Positions 9,990-21,803 of a stretch of 64,000 bases of DNA are shown here, piece by piece (position 1 is the first letter of the stretch; every line of letters begins with the position of its first letter). The notes beneath the pieces are model-generated. The model was not told the DNA's origin. It did not search any database and saw only the letters and a list, made by a program, of their open reading frames with translations. The stretch is taken from positions 231,111,084 through 231,175,083 of the forward strand of contig NC_058522.1 of the NCBI RefSeq assembly GCF_904849725.1, written 5' to 3'. This stretch comes from Hordeum vulgare subsp. vulgare. Lineage: Eukaryota > Streptophyta > Magnoliopsida > Poales > Poaceae. Position numbers and translations under genes: made by a program.

Positions 9990-12900
9990 TGTGGGTACCC
10001 TGACTTATGCGTCAAGATTGCCGAATGCACGTGTATAGTGATCCCAGAGATCAATGCTCACTGAACACACCGATACTGAATAACAAGAGTCTTACATCCG
10101 AAATTAACATCTGATATAATAAAGGGCCATCATCGTCAAGTCTTACATAGATAGGGCCTAGGAGGCCAATCACACCAACACAACTACTAGCGGAATACTT
10201 GGTAGAAAACGGGAACCCATGCCATCAGCCTTAATCAACAGATGTTCTAACTGGGAAGCGTCCTAGTTCACGTTTCCGTCTCCGATGATGAATTCTTCTC
10301 CATACTGTGGTTCCTCCATGTCTGGTCAATAAAATAACAAGTGGCAAGCCAATGAGTACATTGAATGTACTCGCAAACAACCTTGATATGGATAATGGAG
10401 TTTGTATGGAAATAAAGTAATATGCCGACTTTGCGGAAAGCAAATTTTAATTAAAATGAGCATGGTCAATTTATTGTATGGATATCCATCATAATCTAGA
10501 TGGTAATCATGATAACGGTTACAGATATCATCATATATGCTGAGGGCTCAACACCATATGTTCACCCTATGTGCCAAGTCACCGGACATGACAATACCAT
10601 ATTTCTCAACCACACATACACACACACACACTTGGTTTATGCGGAAACGTCTGATGTAGTTTAAGCAAGATTACACAACTGTCCTTGACCGTGGACACCA
10701 CTATTCGAATAGTTTTACACTCTACACAGGTTGTGCATTGTACCCACGAGATCTAGGAAACTTCCTTGTCATCCACGACTCGCGGTATATAAGATACCCG
10801 AGGTAAGTACCCGATCATTGCCTTTCCTCTAACGACACTAGACAAAGAGTCCACACGATTGGTACCCAGACCACATGATGTACATCTTACGAGCACAAAC
10901 ACTAGACCGTAGCATCCATGCAGGGAGCAAGGGTGTGTCCGGAACACATAAGAATGGCATAGTAGTCCTTCGTGACACAATTCCGTCACGAGAGTGACCA
11001 TATCATTCCTACCACTAGTAATGTGGGCTCTTTTCTAGCACCGACCAAAGTAATCAACAAAGCCCCGTCCCATAAAGGGGTATCGGGGTCGCACATGTAA
11101 GGTTGGGACGGTTGACACATCATAAATCTAATCCCATTTTTGAAACCACTCACACAATACCTTTCCGGTACACCACTTTTTTATCAAGTGGTCATCTAGC
11201 TCAACACCATCACCCCCGGGCATTAGTGGCACCCGACAGGGTTTTCATAAAATCTTTGATATCGACTATGTGTTACCATCACCATGCATATGCTCATCCT
11301 ATGCATGTCACTACTTTCTACTTGTCAACATTTATCAGCGTGACCCTCATAGGTGGTAAGGTCATGCTTAATGCAAGTGCTCCGGAGGAGCCATCGGTAA
11401 CACATGTCGGGGTGTACCGATGAATCTTGACTATATGCATCAGAATAAAATAATCAACATGTCATTTATAAAACATTTTCTCGGACATGGTCAAAGGGCT
11501 GCCTGCCTTGATCAGCTAGGTATCTCGGGTGTTCGAGGTCTTCGGGTCCAAGTCCGTCGTCAAACGCTTGATCTATCATCATAATATTAACAATAATAAT
11601 AAGAATCAAAGTAAAAAAATAGAGCACAAACTCATTTTAAAAATGTTAACCTATTGTAAGAAATTCTATCTTTAGTTTACAAAAATTTTGTTTATGTTTT
11701 TGAAGTAAAAAGGTATTTTTAAAGTTTTATTAACATAAGCTAAAAATACCAAGACTAGGTATTTAATTAAAGCTGTGTATAAAATTCTTTCTAAAAATTT
11801 GTACAACAACACTAATAAATCCTACATATTTTTAGAAGAACCATGACGGAAAAATATTTAAATTTGATCAAACAATTTATCCTGTAGAGAGAACCTAAAA
11901 ATCAGTTTTCAAAGAAAAGAAAAAGGGGCTCAGCCCTTGGCCTGGCTTGGCGAGCAGCTGGGCCGGCTCAACTGGCCAACCGGCGAGTCAGCCAACCAGC
12001 CAGCCCAGGCACGCGCGCCGTCGATTTAAACCTGACGCGCGGGCCCCTGCGGTCAGCTACAAAGAGGGGAGAGAGGGGGACAGACTGGCCACCGACAGGT
12101 GGGACCCCCTTGTTGGGGTCATCTTCCACCTCCACAGAGAGAGGAGGGGAAGAACACCGACGGCAACTCCGACGTCCTCATGACCAACTGATCATAGAAA
12201 TAAGATCGTGGCGTCTCCGCCTACGTGGTGGAGGTCGAGAAACCGACGGGGAGGGCTTCCGTCACAGGCGACAATGAGACCACGGCGGAGGAGCTTTGGG
12301 TTGTGGTGGAGGAGGTTGTTCCGAGCGGAGAGAAGCTTGGGGGAGTGGTGGAGAAGGTCTCTCAACTCACTGCGGTCACTAGGAAGGTGGGAGGAGCTCG
12401 AGAGAGAGCTTGTAACCCGAGATCGATGGAGCTCGGACGCGGCGGTGCCTCAGTCGATCTCAAGCACCGGGGCTCTCCTTGCTCAAATGGCGATGCTAGG
12501 GGCTCGATTGGAGGTTGGGAGGTGATTTGTGTGGTTCTAGAATGAGGGGTGGCTACTTATAGGATGGCGATGTGGCATCGAGCGGGGGAGCGCCGATGTT
12601 TTTGCCACGACCGCAGGAGAGGGAGAGAGGGCTCGGGGCCAAAAGAAAGGTTTGAGGATGTGGTTTAGGAGTTCCGCGGACGCAACGGGAGGAGCGGGGG
12701 TGGCTGTGCACGCTTGCTGTGGGGTCGTGTCCTCCTGACTGAATTGCGCGCGCGCGGGCACGCGTCGCCTGCGTTAATGGAGACGGAGGAAAAAGGGGCC
12801 TTGAGGCTGCCTTGAGTCCGGTCTTTGTCGGGGTGAGGATAGACATTGTGGGGAGGTGAGAATTGGCCGGGGCTGGCCTCCCTAGCCTCGGCTGTGCTCT

Positions 12901-14157
12901 GTAGCACGTCCAGAGTGCAGCTTCGGCATGCCACGGCATGCTGGCGTGCTCTGGTATGCTTTGGCCTTGTTTGGTGTGTCCGTGGGGTGTGTTAGATGCC
13001 CTTCAGTTGCTAGGAACCGAGAGAACCAGTGTTGGTCAAAGGGAGGTGCTTAAAGAGGTTCTGCCAGCATAGAACCATGAATTAAATTGGTTTTTTTGGC
13101 TTACTCACTTTGAACCAGGGAGGGGCCACTCGTGTGAAGTTGAGGAGTGGTGCTCGCAGTGTGTGCTAGGAGTTTGGAGTGAAGGGTGTGGGTGTAGAGA
13201 GGGCTAGATGTTGTTTGGCCAATCTGGCTGAAGGTGTTTGATCTGTGTTTGGGGCAACTAACCTTTACCAATGTGGCTGAAAGTTAACAGGATTGAGTTT
13301 TAGGCAAGATTAGGATGCTCTACCAAATTTGAGCTCCATTGGACAAGCTTGGCAATGTAAACTTGAAAACACCCCCAAATGGACAATTCTGCCTTATAAG
13401 AAGAAAATGTGAGCAAATTAATCCCCACAAATCCAATTTTTGGCAGGGTCTCCTCATTTGGGGTATTGAGCACTCCTACAAAGTTTTAGGCCATTTGGAC
13501 AAACTTTGCTATGTAGAATTGCATCAATTTGATAATGGACAGGAAGGGTTTTAGGATTATTTGGTGAACCAAACCACCTAGGAATGAGGTGAAACTTGGC
13601 ATGATCACCAAATCTAGCTTAGGGAATTATTTCAAAAGGTCAAAATAGACAGAATAGGTTTTTAAAGGTTTGCTCAAATATTTTGAACATTAATAGGGGT
13701 TGAAAATCTTATGTATGGAAAATATATGTCCTATGAGTATCCCCAAATTTTCTCTCATTTTTCTAAGGTAGAAAAAAAATTCTCCTGAGAAATATCATTT
13801 CTGGCCTCAAAAAAGGATATGGAAATAAAATAGAAAACTATTTTATAAAATAATTATTTTATGATTTTGGAGAGTTATAATAGTGCTAGAATCAGAATAC
13901 AATCTTTGGGTGAAGGCACCCCCTTGAAATTAGGGACTTGTAGTGCAAACCCCAAAGCAAGGTTTTGAATTAACAAAATTGAGAAAAAGGATTTTTGTGG
14001 AAATATTATTTTATAAAAATAATTTTTAGATACACACACTCAAGCATACATACGAACAATGACAATCATAGCACTCATAGCATTTGCTTACAAATTTTTA
14101 ATTAAATCCAATTTTGAAAAGACTACAGTTGAGGCAAGGTGAATGCACGGTGTGACA
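9990..14157 (-). repeat. 5' LTR of chromovirus A (complete, 4168 bp)
   Basis: The plus strand starts TGTGGGTACC at 9990 and ends GGTGTGACA at 14157, giving TG...CA termini in either reading direction. It is collinear with 430-4181 and also related, especially at both ends, to the solo LTR at 23137-28030. It includes the GC-rich island (about 11930-12960). The base run after the LTR (caaaa, 14158-14162) would be one half of the target duplication; the other half is lost. Confidence 0.94.
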
Positions 14158-14732
14158 CAAAACTTTCAGATTTCTCAAAGTAGCATCATACTTTTCAATC
14201 AGAGAAACAATTTCATAGGCACCATTGAAAGCAACAAATTCTTCAATTTTCTAAATATCATAGTATTTATAAACACCCTTGGCATAAGAAGATACGATTC
14301 CATTATCCTTAAACTCACATTGATAGGGAAGGTGTTTTTAGGGTCTGTAGAACAACGAGTAAAATCATAAATTTCACATAAATTCCAAGCATAGCATTGC
14401 AATGTATTAATATAATGCCATAAAAGTTTCCCTTTTTGAGATAAGCGGTGTCACACATAATAAGCATGTTCATTTAATGATTTGCCCTCAACTAAGCTAG
14501 TTGGGGTTTCATCACGAGCACAAATGGATCGAAGATGACCCAAGTAATATTCTTGGGTGGTACGGAACACTAGTGGTTCCTAAACTTTTGCAGCAGCAAG
14601 TACATCTATTTTTTTGTTATTTTTCGTTTCCTACCCATATCTAAAGGTAGAAAACAAGCTAAATAGCAAATAAAATCTACTTAGTGATAAAGCAAACAAG
14701 CACACACGAGAATATTCACCCCACGCTATTGC
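14158..14732 (-). mobile_element. 5' internal leader of Athila-like element B
   Basis: This is AT-rich non-coding DNA between the chromovirus insertion and the tRNA-Asp primer site. I see no gag frame. It is B's leader by position. Confidence 0.7.
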
Positions 14733-14750
14733 TCCCCGGCAACGGCGCCA
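14733..14750 (-). other. Primer-binding site of element B (tRNA-Asp type)
   Basis: The minus strand reads TGGCGCCGTTGCCGGGGA, an 18-base match to the complement of the tRNA-Asp 3' end including CCA. It lies 11 bases from the LTR terminus. tRNA-Asp priming is usual for Athila-lineage Gypsy elements. Confidence 0.92.
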
Positions 14751-14761
14751 GAAAAAGGTCA

Positions 14762-16224
14762 TGATAACCCACAAGTATAGGGGATCAACTTTAGCCTTTC
14801 TCGATAAGTAGGAGTGTCAAAACCAATGAGGAGCTAAAGGTAGAAAAATATCCCCTCAAGTTGTATCGACCACCGATACAACTCTACGCACGCTTAACGT
14901 TTGCTTTACCTAGAACAAGTATGAAACTAGAAGTACTTTGTAGGCATAATAGGATAGGTTTGCACAAAAATAAAGAACACTTATATAAAAAGTAGGGGCA
15001 GCTAAGATAAAGAAACAACTAAATCTGTATTAGTAGAGATCTTTTTGTCACAAGAAGGTTATTTGTCCCTAGGCAATCGATAACTAGACTGGTAATCATT
15101 ATTCCAATTTTATATAAGGGAGAGGCATAAGCTAATATACTTTCTCTATTTGGATCATATGCGCTTATGATTGGAACTCTAGCAAGCATCCGCAACTACT
15201 AAAGATCATTAAGGTAAAACCCAACCATAACATTATAAGGTATCAAGTCCTCTTTACTCCCATATGCGACAACCCACCTACTCGGGTTTATGCTTCTGTC
15301 ACTCAAGCAACCAACCATAGGAAAATCATGAACACATTGCAACACACTACAACGGGTATCCCTCACGCTTGCGCGACATGGAGAGCATCATAGGACAACA
15401 CCCATAATAAAACATGCAAGTCAAACCAATCATGATCATCAATCAACTAATAGGGCAAAATAGATCTACTCAAACATCATAGGATAGACATACATCATTG
15501 GGAAATAATATATAACACTGAGCACCATGTTTAAGTAGAGATTACAACGGTGAGAAGAGGTGTTGAACCGCTGCATAGAGGGGGAGACAGTTGGTGATGA
15601 CGGCGGTGAAGTTGTTGGTGTAGATCGCCGTCACGATGATGGCCCCGACGGCGTTCCGGTGCCAACGGGAGGGTTTCCCATTTGGTCCTTGTCCTCCATG
15701 GCAGCGGAAGGGAGAGAGCCCCTCTGAGATAGGATCTCTCTCTTTCTTTCTTTATGTTTCTACTTTTTTCTGCGTTCCACATCGTGGCGTTTCACCGTAT
15801 CTTTTATTCCTGGATATCCGTAACTCCGATTGGGATGAAATTTAACACGATTTTTATCCGTATATTAGCTTTCTTGGGCACCAACCGCCTTACGGGGTGG
15901 CCACAAGACAGCCTGCCGCACCCTACCCCCAGGTCGCGCCCCTCTGGCTTGTGGGCCCGTCGGGCACCGCCTTTTGTTGATTGCACTTTCCAAAATTCAC
16001 ATATATTCCAAAGAAAATCTCCGTAAGTTTTTATCCCGTTTGGACTTTGTTTTATATGGATTTTCTATGAAATAAATAACATGCAACAAACATGAACTCG
16101 CACTCGGAACTGGATCAATATGTTAGTCCCAAAAATAGTATAAAAAGTTGCCAAAAGTATATGAAAATTGTAGAATATTCGCATGAAACAATCAAAAATT
16201 TATAGGTACGACGGAGACATATCA
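14762..16224 (-). repeat. 5' LTR of Athila-like Gypsy element B (1463 bp)
   Basis: The plus strand starts TGATAACCCACAAGTATAG at 14762 and ends ACGGAGACATATCA at 16224, so the sense strand starts TGATATGTCTCCGT. These are hallmark termini of common Triticeae Athila-like LTRs (Sabrina/Fatima style, from memory). Element E's LTR (30082-30586 plus 55166-56055) has the same ends and a similar length. The partner LTR must lie left of the window. B interrupts Copia element C at 16225. Confidence 0.9.
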
Positions 16225-16259
16225 GCGAGGCGTGAAGGGAGGCGCTCCGGAAGTGGAGA

Positions 16260-17590
16260 GCGTGTCACTAGGATCATCTCCACTATGAGGGCGACGAGTG
16301 TTGTGAAGAGGAAAAGGAGAGACAGATGATGAGCGTGTGGAGGAGGATGGAGTAGAAGGAGAGATGGAGGATGAGGGTGGGGAGAAGGACGAAGGGGAAG
16401 GTGGAGATGGTGGTGGATGAGGAAGCGGGAGATGTGCCGGAGGAAGGGGAGACTGCAGGCACATAGGAGGATGTATGGGGAAGAAGAAGAAAAGAAAGAT
16501 CATCCATAGAAAAGCTCGAGGAGGAAGGGCGTGGGTAGTAAGAACGAGACTCATCGAAGGTCACATCACGTGAAATGCGCAACCGGCGACCAACAGGGTC
16601 CCAACAACGATAGCCGTTGTGCTCATCACTATAGCCAAGAAAACACACTCGACCGACTCAGAAGTCAGTTTGATGTGTTCTCGCAGGGCAAGAAGGGCAT
16701 ACCATACACACCCAAACATACAAAGAGATGAGTAGTCAGGAGAGCGACGAGTGAGACACTCCATAGGAATGCCACCTCGCAAGGCAGTCGGTGGCTTAAT
16801 GTTGATGAGATAGGTGGATGAGGAGATGACCTCAGCCTAAAAATGAGGTGGAATAGAAGCGACGATCATCAGCGCACAAGCCGTCTCAAGTAGATGACGA
16901 TGCTTGCATTCCGCAACGCCATTCTAGGCATGGGTATTGGGACAGGAGAGCTGGGCAATAGTACCCTCTTCCATGATAAAGGCACACAACATCTGGGAAA
17001 TATACTCTCCAGTGGAGTCAACACGAAAAGCACGAACAGGTGTGGAAAATTGGGTGTGAACCTTGGCAGCAAATCATTTGTATATTGAGAGAACCTCGCT
17101 ACGAGATTTCATAAAGTAATGCCAAGTGTAGCAAGAGAAATCATCAATAAATAGAACATAATAGCGATGACCACCTTTCAAATCGAAGGGAGCAGGACAC
17201 CAAACATCAGAATGAACTAAGTGAAAAGGATGATGAGATACTTACTCACTGGTAGGTTAAGGTAATTGATTCTGTTTGCCAAGTCTACAACCATTACAAT
17301 GTAAAGATACATCTCCAGAGACAGACACTAAGACACCCTGATGCACCAACGACGACAAGCGGGAACCACATAGGTGACCAAGTCGATGATGCCACTTCTA
17401 GAAGGTCGCATAAGAGGAGGCATCAAGAGCATCAGAACTGGGAGAAGTGGTGGCAGCGGAAGGAACATGAAGCTAGTCAACCTCCCAAAGACCCTCGGAC
17501 TCACGGTGCCGAGGGCCAACACCAACCAGAGCCTTGGTGCGAAGATCCTAAATAGAGCAAGAGTCGGTATCAAGAATAACACGACAACCA
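16260..17590 (-). pseudogene. Copia C integrase, broken
   Basis: In minus order, the pre-integrase/zinc-finger part is in 17582-17240 (the HHRLGHL-type block can be read in a shifted frame). The core follows to about 16900. There the minus strand spells HA-stop-NGVAEC-KHRHLLE near 16890-16945, that is, the Copia block holding the catalytic glutamate, with a stop inside and another Cys change. The conserved tail FGCVWY...LTSESVECVFLGYSDEH...GYRCWDPVGRR is split between frames at 16782-16561 and 16648-16283. Several frameshifts and stops exclude function. Confidence 0.88.
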
Positions 17591-17880
17591 GAATCAGTAA
17601 GTTGGGTAGCGGAGAAGAGGTTCATGGTAAGACGGGAACAGAAGAAACACTAGGAACAGAAAAAGATGGATTAGAAAGAGTCCCACGACTAGCAACAGGA
17701 AGGGGGGTGCCATCAGTAGTGAGAACATTAACACGTCAATCAAGAGGTTGAAGAGAAGACAACGTGGAAGAATCAGAAGACATATGAAACAAGCTCTAGA
17801 ATCTAGAACCCACGAAGATGTACGTGACTGTGTAGGTGCCGATGGTGATGAAGCGGTGGGAGCAGTCACAGTGGCAGCGA
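17591..17880 (-). pseudogene. Copia C protease with ruined active-site motif
   Basis: The frame 17869-17594 encodes SSWVLDSRACF (about 17800-17820), where Copia proteases have the WxxDSGA(S/T) signature. The Gly of DSGA is now Arg and the following Ser is Cys. The rest of the domain reads in another frame. Confidence 0.8.
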
Positions 17881-17935
17881 AACCCGTCGATGAAGAGCCA
17901 GAGGAAGCCAGGAGATGCTTGAGCCGGATAATGTC

Positions 17936-18830
17936 CTAGTCAGTGAGTGACAGAGTCGAGGAAGATACATGACTCCCACTGGAGGAAGAAGGCTTCTGGT
18001 CTCGCTTTTTCTGGTGACAATCAAACTCTGGGTGACCTGGCCTGGAGCAGTAGCCACAGAATTTGTCACGACGCGACTGGCCCTTCTCAGCAGAAGGAGG
18101 GCGACCCATCCCCCTGTGGGTGTGGGCAGGAGCGGCGGTGAAGTGAGATGAGCAGATGGCACATGAGCTCGAACAGCCAACATAGAAGGAACGCGAGCAA
18201 ACCACCAGAACAAAGGCGGGTCTCCTCAGCACGAAGTTCAGCAAGTACCTTTGTAATAGGAACACGGCCACGAGCAAGCAAGTGAGCACGTTGAGGATCA
18301 AACTCAGAACGGTGGCAAGCTAAGAACTCATGGACACGCTGGAACTCCAAGTCAGACCACATAGTCTCGCAACAACGGAAAGCTCCACAGACTGCTGTCC
18401 AAAGAGAGTCTAGCTGGCGCCTGGTGGCGGAACTCTGTGTGTAGAATTCATCAATATAAGAGTCACCTTGGTGAAGAGCATGCTTCTCACGCACCATAGA
18501 TAAGTAGAGAGCATCACCAAAAGGCTGATATCGCTGACAGAGTTAGGACCACATTGCTGCAACAGTGCCGAGACCCATGAAGTCCGAGGCAAACTGAGGG
18601 AGAACACTTGCAGTGAGAACAACAGTAGCCCGAGCATCACCGTTGCACCACTGAGTGTAAGCAGACAGATCATCATAGTATGCAGCAAGAGCATATGAAT
18701 AACCCGATACCTGTTGATCATAGGCATTGACTGCAGCATCATCGAGAGCATTGGCTGCATCCAGATCAGCCTGGGAAGCATTAGCAGCCAGAACAGGCGG
18801 CACCGGTAGGGTATGAGCCATGGGAGCAAC
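17936..18830 (-). pseudogene. Copia C gag
   Basis: Frames at 18821-18543 and 18497-18087 lie in the same register. They read as Copia gag: an Ala-rich N-terminus with a YDQQVSGYSYALAAYYDDLSAY-like region, then helical segments with FLACHRSEFDPQRAHLL. The next frame (18301-17936) ends with an intact CCHC zinc knuckle, CGYCSRPGHPEFDC, at 18017-18058. The knuckle is preserved in spacing (C-x2-C-x4-H-x4-C), unlike that of element A. At least one stop and one frameshift break the protein. Confidence 0.88.
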
Positions 18831-19698
18831 AGGGCATGTCGGACAGGGGACTCACCGGAGAGAACACCCCCACAGCAGAAGACCACGCATGTGGATACAC
18901 TTGAAGCCCACATACTCAACATAGTTGGTGACATCGAAGATCACTGAGCATCGAGGATAATCAACATAGCTCGAGGAAGACATGCTGATCTCTCTCTCTC
19001 TCTCTCTCTCTCTCTTTGGAAGTCAACACGCATAGAAGACCCAATCTGGATCGGGCAGTAGCTCGCCCGAGGATGGAGACCAGCAACCGATGTGCAATCG
19101 ACCAGAGCAGGAGGCAACACTAACTGCTGGAGCTAGCAGGCTGCGGCTCCCGACCGGATCCCAAGCAAGGTCGGCTCAACAACCAGCAGGGTCACGCGCA
19201 AGGAAGGTGAGGAGGCGACACACGTGGGCCGGGTGGGAGGTGAGGCCTAGACAGACGAGATGAGAGTGGTGCTACTTCAGCTCGGAGATGGTGGTGATGG
19301 GGATGGAGATCAAGCTGGGGGGCGGACATGGGCGGAGCTCGGATGAAGAGGGCCGACCCGATGGCCAGGAGCATCAGCAGCCGTACGGGAGCAGTGGCGG
19401 CCGGACCGGCTGAGGACACGGGCGGGCAGGCTCACAGGAGGCAGCTGTCGGACGGGCCAGGGGCGGCGGCGGCCACACGTGTTGAGGACGACGATGGTCT
19501 GGCGGAGAGGAGGCAACAGCCGACTGGATCCCAAGCAAGGCCGGGCAAAACGGGTCCGGCGGTGGACGCTGGAGCAGCCGAACGGGATCAGGACGGTGTA
19601 CTAGGTGGCCGGAGATGCTTGGGGCGAGCGAGGTGGCCGGAGTTAGCAAACGTGAAGGTGCAGCACGCGAGTTGCGGTCGTGGGGAGGAAGAACCTAA
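18831..19698 (-). mobile_element. 5' leader of Copia C
   Basis: Untranslated region between the primer site and gag. It is GC-rich in its outer half, which produces several spurious open frames on both strands. It contains a CT microsatellite at about 18989-19014. I see no domain. Confidence 0.7.
18989..19014. repeat. (CT)n microsatellite
   Basis: An uninterrupted run of CT units just upstream (in element sense) of the Copia C gag start. Confidence 0.95.
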
Positions 19699-19711
19699 GC
19701 AACTGATACCA
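19699..19711 (-). other. Primer-binding site of Copia C
   Basis: The minus strand reads TGGTATCAGTTGC directly next to the LTR end. The first nine bases match the initiator tRNA-Met complement. Confidence 0.8.
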
Positions 19712-19833
19712 TGTTAGGAATGGGCAACTAACATTCACAGGGGGCATGGGGGGCTACTTATACAAGTGGTAAAAGGCAAGAAAACCCCTTATACAATGGA
19801 GATATACAACAAAGGGACTATGCACATCTAACA
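19712..19833 (-). repeat. 122-bp LTR of Copia C
   Basis: It starts TGTTAG and ends CTAACA, a 6-bp terminal inverted repeat. It abuts the primer site on one side. A TATA-like TATAAGTA lies on the sense strand at 19755-19762. It is very short compared with the 1.3-4.9 kb LTRs elsewhere in the window. Confidence 0.88.
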
Positions 19834-21248
19834 GTTTGCATACTTCTTCTACATTTATAGATACTTAAGTGTAGCATTGGGTGATTCTTAGGATTGGTAA
19901 TACTCAGTGCAAGTGGGTACACACTACCCTAGACTTATTTGACAAATGGTTAGTGATGGCTGGGAGTAGCCAGAATGGCAAGGTTATGTGCCAAACCTCC
20001 ATGCAATATTTATGGAGAGAGAGTGTTCTTGGAACCATGAATAAGACATCTCCATATATTGTCACAAGTAACTTGTGCTCCAGGAGGTATCCAATTGACT
20101 TCTTATGCTCCTCTAAGTTCGTCAAGAAATCACGATAAAATTATTTGTCTAGAGAGCATCAGTGTCACTTATACTACTATTTTGCCTCATCAAGTTACGC
20201 CAATGTATTCTCCTCGCAGTGTTGATGTTTTTGGTGACCCCGTGAGTACTTCATCACTGTTGTTATGGCATTAATCTATCGCCAAGGGAGCTCATATTGT
20301 TAGCAACCTATCTCAATACCCCTTTGCATGTTTCTCCCTTGACAACTCACCTTTGGAGCTCAAGACTGATTGCTTATTGGCTGATCTGAGGATGAGATTA
20401 TGTGCCATCGTTCCTTACATTACTCCAGCTATCGCCTATGGTGTACTTGATTTTCTGAACACATCACCAATTGTCGGGTTCTGTAGCAAGCATTATGCAA
20501 TTGCCAATCCCATATATTTGCTTCATATTGGACTTTGGGTCGCTCATTTGCTTGGTAGTACTTCAGCTATTGGCCATCACCTTGAACAGTTATGGGATCC
20601 TAGAGGCCTTGCAAGCTATCTCTACAATACATGTGTATTGCCTTTCCCATTGTGTTATCTTTCTGAAGTATGGATTGTGTGTGTCCTTTCTATAGACATC
20701 TAGATGAGAATGGTGAAGGCAACGGCCAATGGTGAACTAAATCAATGTATGCTGATCTTTTTGTTGCTTAGAACATTGGAGCTTGGTTCGAGACTCAACA
20801 AGTTAATAGTGCTACTAGGGTTCTTGTCACCATTTTTTCCCAATCAGGGAAGTCCACGATGAGCAGAAAAATCTTTGTGTTAGGCGCACATGATGATCTA
20901 GGGAGCTTTGAAGTTGTCTAGGGAGGCTATTGGATTCGAGTTTCCAATCAAGAAAATTCTCAAGGAGGGAGGAGTTTCATCATTGACGTTGTTGTTCTCG
21001 TCTTCACGCAAGACGATGTTGACCACAAGCATTACTGTGGCTTCGACCATGACAACATCGACAACACCTACACCTTTGACGCCTTCTTCAATGGGTTCTC
21101 CATGGTGCAGGACTTCTATGCCTACCTCATTAAAATCTACCCCAACTTTGCCTACCACCATGATTGTGACCAAGTCAAAGAGGAACATCAAGTGCAATGG
21201 GATCCGGGTGGTTCTCGGTGACGTCGGCTTGGGGTCAAGCCGCGTTTC
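19834..21248. other. Unassigned region, possibly internal DNA of a plus-strand LTR element
   Basis: I recognise no family here. The longest plus-strand frame (20353-20703, 116 codons) encodes a hydrophobic protein with likely membrane-like stretches (YLLHIGLWVAHLLG and others). It follows, after one stop, a related-looking frame at 20059-20274. A second, compositionally normal stretch (20900-21240) has frames on both strands. A polypurine tract and an LTR-like unit follow on the plus strand, so this may be the 3' half of a decayed element. A captured or decayed host gene fragment is the alternative. Confidence 0.35.
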
Positions 21249-21261
21249 AAGGAGGTAGGGA
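21249..21261 (+). other. Polypurine-tract-like run before the 279-bp LTR-like unit
   Basis: The plus strand reads AAGGAGGTAGGGA with only one pyrimidine, immediately before TGTTAG. This is the position expected for a plus-strand primer before a 3' LTR. Confidence 0.5.
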
Positions 21262-21540
21262 TGTTAGGAGACCTAGTATATGTGAGCTTGCCTCTCCTGC
21301 CAACACATGGGCTGGGCCCAGGTGTGGACCACCCGAGCGCCACTTGCTACAAATACGTGAGAAGGAGGAAACGAGGAGGGTATCCTAGAAGGATCGTGGC
21401 TTAGGCGGCGGTGGACTTTTTCTTCGTCGCTCCCTTTCTTCTCCTCTCCTTGATCCATCTTCTTCCTACTCTTGCAATCCAAACATCCATCCGAGCTTGT
21501 AATCCATGTGATTGAGTACACTACTAGTTGGTTGCTAACA
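21262..21540 (+). repeat. LTR-like unit of 279 bp (TGTTAG...CTAACA)
   Basis: It begins TGTTAGGAGACC and ends GGTTGCTAACA. A TATA-like CTACAAATAC lies near 21347 and a T/C-rich stretch follows. The flanks extend the terminal inverted repeat to 12 bp (TAGGGATGTTAG at 21256-21267 and CTAACATCCCTA at 21535-21546). The flanking five bases (aggga, tccct) are inverted, not direct, so no target duplication is present. A 3' LTR fits best, given the purine run before it; a foldback element is the alternative. Confidence 0.5.
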
Positions 21541-21543
21541 TCC

Positions 21544-21803
21544 CTAGCTTTTGCCAAATTTCCTTATGCCACTCTAGATTTTGACATTTTACTTTTGCCA
21601 CTCTTAGATTTTGACAATTATCATTATGTCGCAGTTTAGAGTGGCAATTGTAAACATTACCAAAAGCTACGTCTGCCAAACGCAAAATAAAATTATTTTG
21701 TTTTTGCCACGGAATGGTAATTATGATAATTGTTAAAAGCTAGGAGTGGAAAAAGTGCAATTTGAAAATTTGGAGTGGCATGAGGAAAATTGGCAAAAAC
21801 TAG
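21544..21803. mobile_element. MITE-like element of 260 bp with long terminal inverted repeats
   Basis: About 38 bases at the left end (CTAGCTTTTGCCAAATTTCC...) pair with the right end (reverse complement CTAGTTTTTGCCAATTTTCC...) with few mismatches. Inside the left arm, GCCACTCTAGATTTTGACA and a near copy occur as a direct repeat about 30 bp apart. No coding capacity is seen. I find no clear target duplication, so the superfamily is open. Confidence 0.7.

Larger units (their letters stand above)
430..14157 (-). mobile_element. Chromovirus-type Ty3/Gypsy LTR retrotransposon A (degenerate)
   Basis: Two long direct repeats (430-4181 and 9990-14157) flank a 5.8-kb internal region. That region carries, in minus-strand order, a tRNA-iMet-type primer site, gag, protease, reverse transcriptase, RNase H, integrase and a chromodomain. 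The domain order PR-RT-RH-INT-chromodomain is that of plant chromoviruses; the group II-like chromodomain and long LTRs suggest the Tekay/Del lineage (inference). The reading frame shifts at least four times (near 7750, 6775, between about 6000 and 5870, and near 5420), with many stops, so the copy is dead. The left LTR lacks about 445 bp, so the target duplication cannot be checked. Confidence 0.93.
16225..19833 (-). mobile_element. 5' part of Ty1/Copia retrotransposon C (short LTR), cut by element B
   Basis: A 122-bp LTR, primer site, long leader, gag, protease and integrase follow each other on the minus strand. The integrase is interrupted at 16225, where element B's LTR begins. The RT and RNase H part is expected left of the window beyond B. 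The gag-PR-IN order with integrase before RT defines Ty1/Copia. Confidence 0.9.

Noticed and set aside
14200..14402. Minus-strand 67-codon frame next to the tRNA-Asp primer site, considered as B gag
   Set aside because: It has no gag motif and is too short; more likely leader sequence.
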